From the NCBI GenBank assembly GCA_934183355.1, contig CAKPST010000005.1, positions 1 through 47,017 of the forward strand: a DNA stretch of 47,017 nucleotides. Reading direction: 5' to 3'. The notes under the pieces were generated by a model. It searched no databases. It was not told where the DNA came from and saw only the letters and a program-made list of their open reading frames with translations. This document shows, in pieces, positions 1-8,228 of the stretch; the first letter of the stretch is position 1; every line of letters begins with the position of its first letter. Source of the DNA: an uncultured Prevotella sp. (GTDB taxonomy: Bacteria > Bacteroidota > Bacteroidia > Bacteroidales > Bacteroidaceae). The position numbers and the translations under genes are program-made.

Positions 1-74
1 GGCTTTCTGCGTTGCTCGTTTCGACAATCCGGGCAATGCGAAGGCCTTTACACTGTGGAACGAGCGACAAGATT

Positions 75-142
75 GGCTCCACGTTTCTTATTTCTATACA
101 TTCAATATTTCAAACAAACTAAACTAACTCCTGGCTGGAGCC
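75..142 (+). promoter_or_regulatory. possible structured leader of the BspA-like gene
   Basis: The gene-free first 171 bases end in a leader in which GGCTCCA (75-81) can pair with TGGAGCC (136-142), 30 bases before the start codon. A very similar arrangement (the string CTCCACG followed by T-rich and TATA-rich sequence, then a GGAGC arm) precedes the outer-membrane gene at 8323. The pairing and the resemblance are seen directly; a regulatory role is inference. The promoter of this gene was not recognised and may lie before the window. Confidence 0.4.
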
Positions 143-171
143 ACAGGACATAATAAATAAATTTTAGTCTT

Positions 172-1323
172 ATGGAAAAATTTCACGAATCTTTTAGATG
201 CAGACTCGCATCATTCTTAACACTCTTTCTCCTTATTCTGCCAATGTATGGAAACGTGGCAAAGGCACAGTCGGTGAATGGAGACATTCCGTATGCCGTG
301 TATGACTCGGAAGAAAGAACCCTAACATTTTATTGCACAAAGGAAAAACCAGAGGGGAGCTATGGATTGGAGAAACGTTATGCCGACGATTATGGAGTTA
401 TGCGACCTCAATGGGAATCTATTTTAAGTAACGTAGAAACTGTTATTTTCGACAAGAGTTTTGCTTCTGCACGACCAACCGATTGCTCATTTTGGTTTTG
501 TGACCTTGTTTGTGAACTACAAAATATTGTTGGAATAGAGAATCTTAATACAACAAACGTGACAGACATGAGCAGTATGTTCGCGGGGTGCGAGAAATTG
601 ACTTCATTGGATTTGTCGAAGTTCAATACCACGAATGTGATAGACATGGGGGGTATGTTCCATGGTTGCCTATCTTTGACTTCGCTTAATTTGTCAAACT
701 TCAACACCGCAAACGTAAGAGATATGTCGAGTATATTCTTTGATTGCCTATCTTTGACTTCGCTTGATTTGTCAAATTTCAATACCGCAAACGTAAGAGA
801 TATGCGTTTTATGTTCTCTGGGTGCGAAGCCTTAACCTCGCTTAATCTGTCAAGTTTTAATACGGAAAACGTCAAGGAGATGCCAGGAATGTTCAGTAAT
901 TGCTATAATCTGACTACTTTGGATTTGTCAAATTTCAACACAAAGAAAGTGGAGAATATGAGCGAGATGTTCTGTATGGATACAGAGCAAGGAAAAGTTT
1001 CACGTCTTAAAACTATATATGCCAGTGAACTATTCAATCTTGATGCATTAAAAGATGGCGACAATATGTTCAGCAACTGCACATCTTTGGAGGGTGCCAT
1101 AAAGTATAACCCCGAAAGTATCGACTACAGATACGCCAACTACACCAACGGCTACTTCACATATAAGGAGAACACAAACACTGGGATTTCCAGTATCGGA
1201 GCAGAACCGGAAGAAGGAAAGGCTACATACTTCGACTTGCAGGGCAACCGTCTCAACTCTCCTACACACGGCGTAAACATCGTAAGAAAGGGCAACCGTT
1301 CGTCAAAGGTCTTCATGAAATAA
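172..1323 (+). CDS. BspA-like secreted surface protein with DUF285 repeats
   Basis: Residues 1-33 form a long signal peptide ending AKA before QS. After a short N-terminal region, residues about 115-265 hold roughly six repeats of about 24 residues of the form NTxNVxDMSxMFxGCxxLTSLDLSxFNT, which is the DUF285 (BspA/mycoplasma surface LRR-like) pattern. The last 35 residues (YFDLQGNRL to KVFMK) match the tail of the other two BspA-like proteins in this window and resemble the C-terminal secretion tails of Bacteroidota type IX substrates. Proteins of this family are exported and adhere to host proteins or other cells; which ligand this one binds cannot be told. It stands alone, followed by a strong terminator. 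The start is the only methionine that begins the signal peptide. Confidence 0.85.
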   Translation: MEKFHESFRCRLASFLTLFLLILPMYGNVAKAQSVNGDIPYAVYDSEERTLTFYCTKEKPEGSYGLEKRYADDYGVMRPQWESILSNVETVIFDKSFASARPTDCSFWFCDLVCELQNIVGIENLNTTNVTDMSSMFAGCEKLTSLDLSKFNTTNVIDMGGMFHGCLSLTSLNLSNFNTANVRDMSSIFFDCLSLTSLDLSNFNTANVRDMRFMFSGCEALTSLNLSSFNTENVKEMPGMFSNCYNLTTLDLSNFNTKKVENMSEMFCMDTEQGKVSRLKTIYASELFNLDALKDGDNMFSNCTSLEGAIKYNPESIDYRYANYTNGYFTYKENTNTGISSIGAEPEEGKATYFDLQGNRLNSPTHGVNIVRKGNRSSKVFMK

Positions 1324-1342
1324 ATTGACTCACGTCTGAATT

Positions 1343-1369
1343 AGCAACACGCAAAAAATGCGTGTTGCT
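1343..1369 (+). terminator. intrinsic terminator of the BspA-like gene
   Basis: Perfect 11-bp stem (arms 1343-1353 and 1359-1369, AGCAACACGCA and its complement) with a five-base A loop, followed directly by a T run to 1374, 20 bases after the stop codon. Confidence 0.9.
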
Positions 1370-1430
1370 TTTTTCTCCAATTCTCCATCCACAAACACAT
1401 TTGTCCATATTTGTTTTGGTTATAACATAA

Positions 1431-2038
1431 TTATTGGTTCTCCTTGTTTATCAAGTTCACGACAACCTTCACCATTACATCCTTCTCCTCTGTACGGCTC
1501 TCGGCTATCATCAACGTTAGGGCAACGAGGGTGTTGTCGGCAATGCGCTTGTGCCCATCTTCGGCATACAGCACATGGTTGTTGTTCAAGAACCAGAGGA
1601 AGAGCATTGCGGCTATGCGCTTATTGCCGTCGCTAAATGAGTGGTTCTTAACAACAAGGTATAACAGGATAGCGACTGATAGTCGTAATGGTCGAGCGTG
1701 TCGAGGGCATAAACATAATCGGAGATAACGTTGAACAATCCGCTGTATTCATCAGCCGTGACTTTTTCCTGCATACCAATGGCACGCCCCATAAGACGCA
1801 CAACATCCTTAAGCTCGTTGTAGCGGTCAAGCTTGAGTTGTTGGTTGATGGCGTAGCCCTTGATGAGGTATTGTTTGAGAACGGAGTTAGCCCATTTACG
1901 AAAACGGGTGCCTTGTACTGATTTAACACGATAGCCTACAGAAATGATGACATCAAGGTTGTACAAAGTGGTCTCATATGTTTGATCTTGGTCTTTACCC
2001 ATATGTGCAAATTTTGCACATGTGATATGTTCATATTT
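1431..2038 (-). pseudogene. RhuM-Fic (virulence RhuM / death-on-curing) gene remnant
   Basis: Two pieces of one gene lie on the minus strand in different frames. The upstream piece (about 2038 to 1665) reads KYEHITCAKFAHM, then YNLDVIISVGYRVKS and RFRKWANSVLKQYLIKGYAIN, typical of the N-terminal part of RhuM-family proteins. The downstream piece (about 1664 to 1431) reads LLYLVVKNHSFSDGNKRIAA, carrying the Fic/Doc active-site motif HxFxDGNKR (here HSFSDGNKR), and ends LINKENQ plus stop. At the junction near 1664, DYQSLS runs straight into LLYLVVKN out of frame, so a segment that normally links the two domains (several tens of residues) is missing. The 5' end is also lost: an in-frame stop lies just upstream near 2047. 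RhuM-Fic proteins in Bacteroidota are accessory and toxin-like; this copy cannot make an intact protein. Confidence 0.8.
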
Positions 2039-2132
2039 GTCTTCTTTTTATATATAGTTTATATGGTTAAAATCAATCGTAAAAGTCAAAGCACCCCCTT
2101 TTTACTTTTTTACTCTTTTACTTTTTTACCTT

Positions 2133-3683
2133 TTAATACATTCTCCTTTCCGCCCAATCTCCTCTATCCAGATTTCTGTATCCTATAGCTTCGGCTATAT
2201 GTTGTGCCTCCACATGCTCCGCCCCATCAAGGTCAGCAATGGTGCGTGCCACTTTCAGTATGCGGTTGTAGGCACGAGCCGAGAGCGAGAACTTCTCCAT
2301 AGCATTGCGCAGCAGATTAATGGATGTCTCGTCTGGTTCAGCAAATTGGTGTATCATGCGCTCAGTCATCTGAGCGTTGCAGTGTATGCCACGATAGTCC
2401 TTAAAACGAGCAGTCTGTATCTCGCGTGCTTTTATCACACGCTCACGTATTACGGAGCTTGGTTCGCCTGGTTCCACCTTTGATATGTCTTTGAATGGCA
2501 CTGGTGTAATTTCGCATTGTATGTCAATGCGGTCGAGCAGCGGCCCCGATATTTTGTTCATATAGCGTTGTATCTGCCCCGGGGTGCAGCAGCATTTATG
2601 TGTTGGGTCATTATAGTAGCCGCACGGACATGGATTCATCGAGGCAACAAACATGAATGAACATGGAAATTCAACAGTGTATTTTGAACGTGAGATGGTT
2701 ATCTTGTGGTCTTCGAGAGGTTGGCGCAACACTTCGAGGGTCTGCTTATTAAATTCTGGCAATTCGTCTGCAAAAAGAACGCCGTTATGGGCAAGGGATA
2801 TTTCGCCCGGTTGAGGGTTTATTCCACCGCCAACAAGTGCCACTTCGCTGATAGTGTGATGAGGCGAACGAAACGGACGTTGAGAGATGAGCGATGTGCC
2901 ACGCTGCAGTTTGCCAGCCACACTGTGTATCTGCGTTGTCTCAAGACTCTCCGACAGCGACAACGGAGGCAATATAGACGGCAGACGCTTTGCCATCATC
3001 GACTTGCCCGACCCCGGCGGACCCACCATTATGAGATTATGACCACCTGCGGCAGCCACCTCCAAGGCACGCTTCACCGTTTCCTGACCGCGCACGTCGG
3101 CAAAGTCCAGCTCATACTTGTATTGTTGTTCGTAGAATTCGCGCCGCGTGTCTACAAATGTAGGCTCGTATACGGCAGCACCAGTTAGCAGTTTTATTAC
3201 ATCCATTATGTTTTCCATGCCGTAAACATCAAGGTTGTTCACCACGGCTGCCTCACGCTCGTTCTGCTTAGGAACAATAAGACCCTTCAACTTCTCCGAC
3301 CTTGCTTTTATGGCTATCGGCAACGCACCCTTTATTGGCTGCAACGTTCCGTCAAGACTCAGCTCTCCCACCAGCATATATTCTCCCAGCACTTCGCTCA
3401 CAATGGCTCCGCTTGCCGCAAGTATGGCTATGGCCAATGGCAGGTCGAACGAGCTACCCTCCTTTCTGAGGTTAGCTGGAGCAAGGTTGATAGTTATATC
3501 GCCATGCGGAAACTTATATCCATTAAACTGTACTGCCGAGGCTATGCGGTCGCGACCTTCTCTGACAGCCGTGTCGCCCAAGCCCGTCATGCGATACATC
3601 ACACCAGGCACAATATTCACTTCCACAGTCACGGTGGTAACATCAAGACCGTTAACAGCAGCAGAAAAAGTCTTTACAAGCAT
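2133..3683 (-). CDS. YifB/ComM family Mg-chelatase-like AAA+ ATPase
   Basis: The start is the methionine of MLVKTFSAAVNGLD, the conserved beginning of the family; 13 extra codons upstream are not conserved and were left out. Order of domains: an N-terminal Lon-protease-like (ChlI) fold to about residue 165, then a Mg-chelatase AAA+ core with Walker A GPPGSGKSMM, Walker B LFADELPEF, and the cysteine-rich insertion NPCPCGYYND..CCCTPGQ, then the C-terminal lid with the FSLSARAYNRILKVARTIADL motif. ComM of Vibrio and Haemophilus is a hexameric branch-migration helicase that aids integration of transforming DNA; the role in Bacteroidota is not settled. Length of 516 residues is usual. No -7 box was assigned. 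Confidence 0.92.
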   Translation of the reverse strand: MLVKTFSAAVNGLDVTTVTVEVNIVPGVMYRMTGLGDTAVREGRDRIASAVQFNGYKFPHGDITINLAPANLRKEGSSFDLPLAIAILAASGAIVSEVLGEYMLVGELSLDGTLQPIKGALPIAIKARSEKLKGLIVPKQNEREAAVVNNLDVYGMENIMDVIKLLTGAAVYEPTFVDTRREFYEQQYKYELDFADVRGQETVKRALEVAAAGGHNLIMVGPPGSGKSMMAKRLPSILPPLSLSESLETTQIHSVAGKLQRGTSLISQRPFRSPHHTISEVALVGGGINPQPGEISLAHNGVLFADELPEFNKQTLEVLRQPLEDHKITISRSKYTVEFPCSFMFVASMNPCPCGYYNDPTHKCCCTPGQIQRYMNKISGPLLDRIDIQCEITPVPFKDISKVEPGEPSSVIRERVIKAREIQTARFKDYRGIHCNAQMTERMIHQFAEPDETSINLLRNAMEKFSLSARAYNRILKVARTIADLDGAEHVEAQHIAEAIGYRNLDRGDWAERRMY

Positions 3684-3797
3684 AATAGTCAGTAGGTTTA
3701 AAGGGTTAATATATAAAAACAAAAGTAGCGGTTTTGCTTGGATTGTACAAACAAAACCGTAGGAAATTTGCTTGTATTATTTGCAAAGCATCTTTTT

Positions 3798-3856
3798 TAT
3801 ACCCTTTCGGGTGCAATATAAAATAAATTTAGTATATTTGCACCCGAAAGGGTATA
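3798..3856. promoter_or_regulatory. paired operator in front of the hipBST operon
   Basis: Perfect inverted repeat: TATACCCTTTCGGGTGCAA at 3798-3816 and its complement at 3838-3856, with a 21-base spacer. Each arm also holds its own dyad, ACCC-N4-GGGT, so the region presents two palindromic half-operators. HipB proteins are dimers that bind short palindromes spaced by turns of the helix upstream of their own gene, so autorepression by the adjacent HipB is the likely function. The spacer and right arm contain the -7 box TATATTTG at 3833-3840, so bound repressor would cover the promoter. Confidence 0.75.
3833..3840 (+). promoter_or_regulatory. -7 promoter box for hipB
   Basis: TATATTTG matches the Bacteroidota -7 consensus TAnnTTTG and sits 36 bases before the hipB ATG, overlapping the right operator arm by three bases. 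No good -33 TTTG was found. Confidence 0.6.
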
Positions 3857-3876
3857 ATCGTATATAACTATTTGAT

Positions 3877-4086
3877 ATGGACTCACCAATAGCATCATTT
3901 GTAAAGGAAAGACGCAAGATGTTTAATCTCACGCAGATTGACCTTGCGGAGAAGTCGGGAGTAGGATTAAGGTTTGTCAGAGAACTGGAGCAGGGCAAAC
4001 CCACGCTGCGACTCGACAAAGTGAACCAAGTGCTGGCATTGTTCGGACATGAGGTGGGAGCTGTGCCTGTTGAAAACAACAAGTAG
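3877..4086 (+). CDS. hipB: HipB-like helix-turn-helix antitoxin/repressor
   Basis: A 69-residue Xre-family protein consisting of little more than a five-helix HTH: IASFVKERRKMFNLTQIDLAEKSGVGLRFVRELEQGKPTL, then a short C-terminal strand GHEVGAVPV. In this family the strand forms the dimer interface. It opens a three-gene operon with the split HipA kinase downstream (29 bases to the next start) and has a paired palindromic operator in front. Known HipB proteins repress the operon with their toxin as corepressor. In the three-gene HipBST system the HTH protein augments binding while the small HipS-like protein neutralises the kinase; whether that division of labour holds here is inference. Confidence 0.88.
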   Translation: MDSPIASFVKERRKMFNLTQIDLAEKSGVGLRFVRELEQGKPTLRLDKVNQVLALFGHEVGAVPVENNK

Positions 4087-4115
4087 ACGAATTGTCGACC
4101 AAAAAACATATAAAC

Positions 4116-4439
4116 ATGAAGAGAGCCAAGATTTACATGTACGACCGTTATGCAGGAATGCTTACCGAGGATGAGAACGGCTTTTCGTTTGTCTACGATG
4201 CAGAATATCTGCAGCAGTCGGATGCCGAGCCAATAAGCCTGACTATGCCACTACGAGAGGAGCCTTATGAGGACAAGGTTCTATTCCCATTCTTCGACGG
4301 ACTCATTCCCGAAGGATGGCTGCTTAACATTGCCGAACGCAGCTGGAAAATCAACCAACGCGACCGTATGTCGCTTCTGCTCGCTTGCTGCAAGGATTGC
4401 ATAGGAGCCGTGAGTGTAGTGCCTGAGGAAGATATATAA
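4116..4439 (+). CDS. HipS-like protein (stand-alone HipA N-terminal subdomain)
   Basis: This 107-residue protein corresponds only to the N-terminal subdomain of HipA. Landmarks are YDRYAGMLTEDENGFSFVYD, the strand AEPISLTMPLR, and FFDGLIPEGWLLNIAERSW, ending CKDCIGAVSVVP. In the E. coli HipBST system the equivalent separate protein, HipS, is the antitoxin and blocks the kinase active site with a tryptophan; W68 of the PEGW motif is the obvious counterpart here (inference). I chose the ATG at 4116 because MKRAKIYMYD is where similarity begins; an in-frame ATG at 4092 would add eight residues, MSTKKHIN. It lies 29 bases after hipB and 28 bases before the kinase gene. Confidence 0.82.
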   Translation: MKRAKIYMYDRYAGMLTEDENGFSFVYDAEYLQQSDAEPISLTMPLREEPYEDKVLFPFFDGLIPEGWLLNIAERSWKINQRDRMSLLLACCKDCIGAVSVVPEEDI

Positions 4440-4467
4440 TTAACCATTCCCCCCAAAAGCCATAACT

Positions 4468-5406
4468 ATGAACAAATGTCTATTCTGCTATAAACCATTG
4501 AAAGCCGGACAAGTGGACTTTCATCCGGCTTGCGCACGCAAACTGTTTGGCGTGAAGGAAGCTCCTGCACTACCCTACTGCCGCAGTCAGATATCCGACC
4601 TTGCAAAGCAGGTGGTGCGTGCACAGACCACACTTACTGGCGTACAAGCCAAGCTGTCGCTTGATGTAAACCCCGGAGGACGCAACGAACCCGACCGGTT
4701 CACCATTGTAGGACTGTGGGGAAGATACATCCTAAAACCCCAGACAGACGCCTACCGCGCCCTGCCCGAACTCGAAGACCTCACAATGCACATGGCTGAG
4801 GCGGCTAAGATAGCCGTGGTACCCCACTCACTAATACGCTTTGCCGATGGTGAATTATGCTACATAACACGACGCATCGACCGCGAGCGCAACGGCTCGA
4901 AGATTGCTATGGAGGACATGTGCCAACTGTCGGAACGCCTTACCGAATACAAATACAAAGGCTCATACGAGCAGATTGCAAAGCTGATTAAGAAGTATTC
5001 CGCTACTCCGCAACTCGACCTTGTGAACTATTGGGAGGTGGTGGTGTTCTCGTGGATTACGGGCAACTCCGACATGCATCTAAAGAACTTCTCGCTCTAC
5101 AAGACTGCTCTCGGCTACACTCTCACCCCTGCCTACGACCTCCTGTCCACAGCCATCGTGATGCCTGAGGACAAGGAGGAACTTGCATTAACGCTCAACG
5201 GCAAGAAGGCAAAACTGAAACGCAGCGACTTTGAACACTCGATAATAGCGTCGGGAGTGAACGAGAAAGTGCTTGAGAATATTGCCAAGAAGTTTCGCAA
5301 GGCTCTGATAAAATGGGTTGCATTGATTGACGACTCGTTTTTGCCCGACGACTTCAAGCGACAATACAAGAGACTGATTATTGGAAGAATGCTGAAACTG
5401 AAATAG
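4468..5406 (+). CDS. HipT-like serine/threonine kinase toxin (HipA C-terminal part)
   Basis: A 312-residue HipA-family kinase without the N-terminal subdomain, which is encoded by the gene before it. Visible motifs: the glycine-rich loop TTLTGVQAKLSL (residues 54-65), the ATP-binding lysine K90 in YILKP, the catalytic loop GNSDMHLKNFSLY (D202, K206, N207) and the metal-binding PAYDLLS (D224). All key kinase residues are present, so it should be active. At the loop positions where HipA and HipT are regulated by autophosphorylated serines, this protein has T55 and T57. A small N-terminal module, CLFC at 4-7 with H19 and C22, looks like a zinc ribbon. HipA phosphorylates GltX and HipT phosphorylates TrpS; the target here is unknown. 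Confidence 0.88.
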   Translation: MNKCLFCYKPLKAGQVDFHPACARKLFGVKEAPALPYCRSQISDLAKQVVRAQTTLTGVQAKLSLDVNPGGRNEPDRFTIVGLWGRYILKPQTDAYRALPELEDLTMHMAEAAKIAVVPHSLIRFADGELCYITRRIDRERNGSKIAMEDMCQLSERLTEYKYKGSYEQIAKLIKKYSATPQLDLVNYWEVVVFSWITGNSDMHLKNFSLYKTALGYTLTPAYDLLSTAIVMPEDKEELALTLNGKKAKLKRSDFEHSIIASGVNEKVLENIAKKFRKALIKWVALIDDSFLPDDFKRQYKRLIIGRMLKLK

Positions 5407-5423
5407 CTTTTCGCGCCAGCATA

Positions 5424-5455
5424 CTTGCATTTTACAGAAATAACTTGTAAATTTG
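5424..5455 (+). promoter_or_regulatory. ruvB promoter
   Basis: CTTG at 5424-5427, 20 bases, then the -7 box TAAATTTG at 5448-5455. The box lies just upstream of the ATG at 5470, which argues against an in-frame ATG at 5425 upstream of it. Confidence 0.6.
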
Positions 5456-5469
5456 CGGAAAAACAGAAA

Positions 5470-6504
5470 ATGGAAGAAGATTTCGACATACGACAGGAAC
5501 GGGTGGCGAAGGGCGAAAAGGATTTTGAGAACGCTCTCCGACCTTTGCATTTTGGCGACTTCAGCGGACAACAGAAGGTGGTGGACAACCTTGAGGTGTT
5601 CGTGGAGGCTGCCAAGTATCGCGGCGAACCACTCGATCACACACTGCTGCACGGACCTCCTGGTCTGGGCAAAACCACTCTCAGTAATATCATTGCCAAC
5701 GAACTTGGCGTGGGGTTTAAGATAACAAGCGGACCGGTGCTCGACAAGCCGGGCGACCTCGCTGGCATCCTCACCTCGCTTGAGCCTCGCGACGTGCTCT
5801 TCATCGACGAGATACATCGTCTGTCGCCCGTCGTCGAGGAGTATCTCTATTCGGCTATGGAGGACTATCGCATCGACATCATGATTGACAAGGGGCCGTC
5901 GGCACGCTCTATACAGATCGACCTCAACCCCTTCACTCTTGTCGGAGCCACAACCCGCAGCGGACTACTCACAGCTCCTCTCAGAGCGCGTTTCGGCATC
6001 AATCTCCACTTGGAGTATTACGGACCAGAGATGCTACAAAAAATTATCAAGCGTTCTGCCGCAATAATGCGCGTCCCCATCGACGACGATGCAGCCATAG
6101 AGATAGCCCGTCGCTCACGTGGCACGCCCCGTATTGCCAATGCCTTGCTGCGCCGTGTGCGCGACTTTGCCCAAGTGAAGGGCAACGGACGCATCGACTG
6201 CGACATCGCTCGGCTCTCGCTCTCAGCCCTCAACATCGACCAATATGGCCTTGACGAGATAGACAACAAGATATTGCTCACCATCATAGACAAGTTCCGT
6301 GGCGGTCCGGTGGGCGTCAGCACCATCGCCACAGCCATCGGCGAGGACACTGGCACCTTAGAGGAGGTATACGAGCCATATCTCATCATGGAGGGATTCA
6401 TCAAGCGCACACAGCGCGGACGCATGGTCACACCACTCGCTTATCAGCATCTTGGTCGCCCAATGACGGGCAGCAACGCTGTCGAACCGTCATTGTTCGA
6501 TTGA
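5470..6504 (+). CDS. ruvB: Holliday junction branch migration helicase RuvB
   Basis: The AAA+ motor of the RuvABC resolvasome, which drives branch migration of Holliday junctions. Visible: [14 protein letters not shown], Walker [11 protein letters not shown] near residue 62, Walker [13 protein letters not shown] near 110, the beta-hairpin region [18 protein letters not shown], sensor 1 [21 protein letters not shown] and the C-terminal winged helix ending [18 protein letters not shown]. Length of 344 residues is normal. The start at 5470 ([12 protein letters not shown]) follows the promoter and matches the family start. The last four codons and the stop lie inside the first copy of an 88-bp repeat whose other two copies are not coding. 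Confidence 0.95.
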   Translation: MEEDFDIRQERVAKGEKDFENALRPLHFGDFSGQQKVVDNLEVFVEAAKYRGEPLDHTLLHGPPGLGKTTLSNIIANELGVGFKITSGPVLDKPGDLAGILTSLEPRDVLFIDEIHRLSPVVEEYLYSAMEDYRIDIMIDKGPSARSIQIDLNPFTLVGATTRSGLLTAPLRARFGINLHLEYYGPEMLQKIIKRSAAIMRVPIDDDAAIEIARRSRGTPRIANALLRRVRDFAQVKGNGRIDCDIARLSLSALNIDQYGLDEIDNKILLTIIDKFRGGPVGVSTIATAIGEDTGTLEEVYEPYLIMEGFIKRTQRGRMVTPLAYQHLGRPMTGSNAVEPSLFD

Positions 6505-6579
6505 TAAATACAAAAACTAATAGGGTAAAGTCAAAACTCGCAAACATAAGTTTTGACTTTACCCTATTTGTTTATTTAA
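6492..6579. repeat. 88-bp palindrome-bearing direct repeat, copy 1
   Basis: Shared with 11585-11672 and 15091-15178, with one mismatch to copy 2 (T at 6518). It overlaps the last four codons and stop of ruvB and the stop codon of the convergent ATPase gene. The core is a perfect 20-bp inverted repeat (6519-6538 and 6549-6568) with a 10-base loop. Between two convergent genes it can act as a bidirectional terminator, but the near identity of the copies suggests a dispersed element. Confidence 0.9.
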
Positions 6580-7924
6580 ATATCTTCTCTTCGGTGCTCA
6601 TCAAGAATCGTTCCAAATGCCCCGCATAATACAGTGGAATGTTATACAGCGTAAATGTCCGTCCGTCAGTTCGGGTGATGATGTCTGATGTCATCGGACC
6701 ATTCCATAATCTCAAGGCGACATTCTCTTTCGATTCCTCCATATATTGATGCAAGGAACGCAGCTTTGAATTGTTGCCAGTCTTCACTTCTATTGGTAGC
6801 AAATGCGACTTATGACGTATTACAAAGTCCACTTCAGCTTGTGAGTTGCGTGCATCGCGCACCCAGAACATTCGTTTCTCGCCAAATACTGTTGTTGCTC
6901 CAAGTAATTCTTGCGCTACAATATGTTCGGCAATATCTCCATTCCATAGCTCGTCGCTGTCAGTGGTGAAGAGCAGCTCCTCTTGCATTCCAGCCACATA
7001 ATTGACCAGTCCTGTGTCGAGCCACAACAATTTAGGACTCTTCTTCAAGTCGGGCAATATAGGGAATGATGTAGACGTAAGAGGATATACGAGTTCCAAG
7101 AGCAGTGTCTTCTCAAGTGTGCGGAAAGCATTGCTCACATCAGCCGACTTGAATGACGTATTAGTGAACTTGGCAAATTGTATTCGGTGTGCCGCAGAAG
7201 TCCATCCATAGTTTAGTATATATCTTATGGAGTCTTGTTCTTTAGGTTTGTTAGCATACTTTTCCACATCATCGCGATAGCCAGAAAGCAAAGCGTTGAA
7301 CACACCTTCAAGTCGCACCATGTCTTTGTATTTGGCATAGTTAGACACCACCTCAGGTAGTCCGCCTATTATCATGTATTTCTTGAATAGGTCGAGTGTA
7401 TAGTTGTGCAGCGATTGTGGCACTGCTATCGTCTCCACATGCTCTGCAAGCATATCTTCGCCTATAGCCAAGAGAAATTCAACAAATGTGCAAGGATGAA
7501 GCGCCATATACTCCACTCTGCCTACGGGGAATGAGATATGCCGATTCATCAGACTTTCCAATAGCGAACCTGCTGCAATGACATAAATGTCGGGGCGATT
7601 CTCGTAGAAATAACGTAGCGACTGCACCGCCTTAGGCTCATTCTGTATTTCGTCGATAAATATCAGTGTGCGCTTATTGTCATGACGTACATTTGCTTTG
7701 AAGAAGATGCCCGATAGCAAGTCGTCAAAAGAGTAGTCGGACGCAAACAATACAGCGTTCTCCTTTTCCTCAAGATTCAAGTAGATATAGTTGTCGAATT
7801 CCTCGGCAAACATTTTGACAAGGGTTGTCTTGCCTACTTGGCGGGCACCACGCAAAACCAAAGGCTTGCGTTCGTCTTTATGCGCCCATTCGCGTAGATA
7901 ATTAAGTGCAATTCGTTTAAACAT
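6572..7924 (-). CDS. AAA family ATPase with DUF4143 nuclease-like C-terminus
   Basis: A 450-residue stand-alone ATPase of the AAA_14 plus DUF4143 type. The start at 7924 gives MFKRIALNYLREW, the usual family beginning; nine codons further upstream are not conserved. Walker A GARQVGKTTLV and Walker B TLIFIDEIQNEP lie in the N-terminal half, followed by a winged-helix-like region and the C-terminal DUF4143 part with EVDFVIRHKSHLLPIEVKTG, which has the D-x(n)-E-x-K layout of PD-(D/E)XK nucleases (D, E and K all present). Many near-paralogs occur per Bacteroidota genome; function is unknown. It is preceded by a 33-bp tandem repeat and converges on ruvB. Confidence 0.85.
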   Translation of the reverse strand: MFKRIALNYLREWAHKDERKPLVLRGARQVGKTTLVKMFAEEFDNYIYLNLEEKENAVLFASDYSFDDLLSGIFFKANVRHDNKRTLIFIDEIQNEPKAVQSLRYFYENRPDIYVIAAGSLLESLMNRHISFPVGRVEYMALHPCTFVEFLLAIGEDMLAEHVETIAVPQSLHNYTLDLFKKYMIIGGLPEVVSNYAKYKDMVRLEGVFNALLSGYRDDVEKYANKPKEQDSIRYILNYGWTSAAHRIQFAKFTNTSFKSADVSNAFRTLEKTLLLELVYPLTSTSFPILPDLKKSPKLLWLDTGLVNYVAGMQEELLFTTDSDELWNGDIAEHIVAQELLGATTVFGEKRMFWVRDARNSQAEVDFVIRHKSHLLPIEVKTGNNSKLRSLHQYMEESKENVALRLWNGPMTSDIITRTDGRTFTLYNIPLYYAGHLERFLMSTEEKIFK

Positions 7925-7968
7925 ATCTAAGTTGTTATATATCAAGTACAAAGATACATAATAAAGTT

Positions 7969-8050
7969 CAAATCCAAACCAACTTTCGCTAAAAATATGG
8001 ACAAATCCAAACCAACTTTCGCTAAAAATGCGAGCAAATCCAAACCAACT
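7969..8050. repeat. 33-bp tandem repeat upstream of the DUF4143 ATPase
   Basis: Units at 7969-8001 and 8002-8034 are identical in their first 28 bases, and a 16-base third partial unit follows (8035-8050). The shared core is CAAATCCAAACCAACT. It lies within 45-126 bases upstream of the ATPase start, where operators or iterons would sit. The period is three helical turns. Function unknown. Confidence 0.85.
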
Positions 8051-8134
8051 GTGTTTGAAATACTTTTTGAAATCAAGGGCTTTGTTCTCTTTTATTTAAT
8101 AAATATTCGTTTTTTTTTGTTAAAATAAAAAACC

Positions 8135-8142
8135 TATATTTG
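8135..8142 (+). promoter_or_regulatory. -7 box for the outer-membrane/DUF1566 pair
   Basis: TATATTTG matches TAnnTTTG. It would give a leader of about 170 bases before the ATG at 8323, which includes the structured motif at 8229-8298. Confidence 0.5.
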
Positions 8143-8228
8143 CACTTGTCAATCCACAATGTGTACAAATAGTTCACAATAGGGTGGGTAGACATATATA
8201 CGTAAAGGCGTTTGTATATTTACAATTT

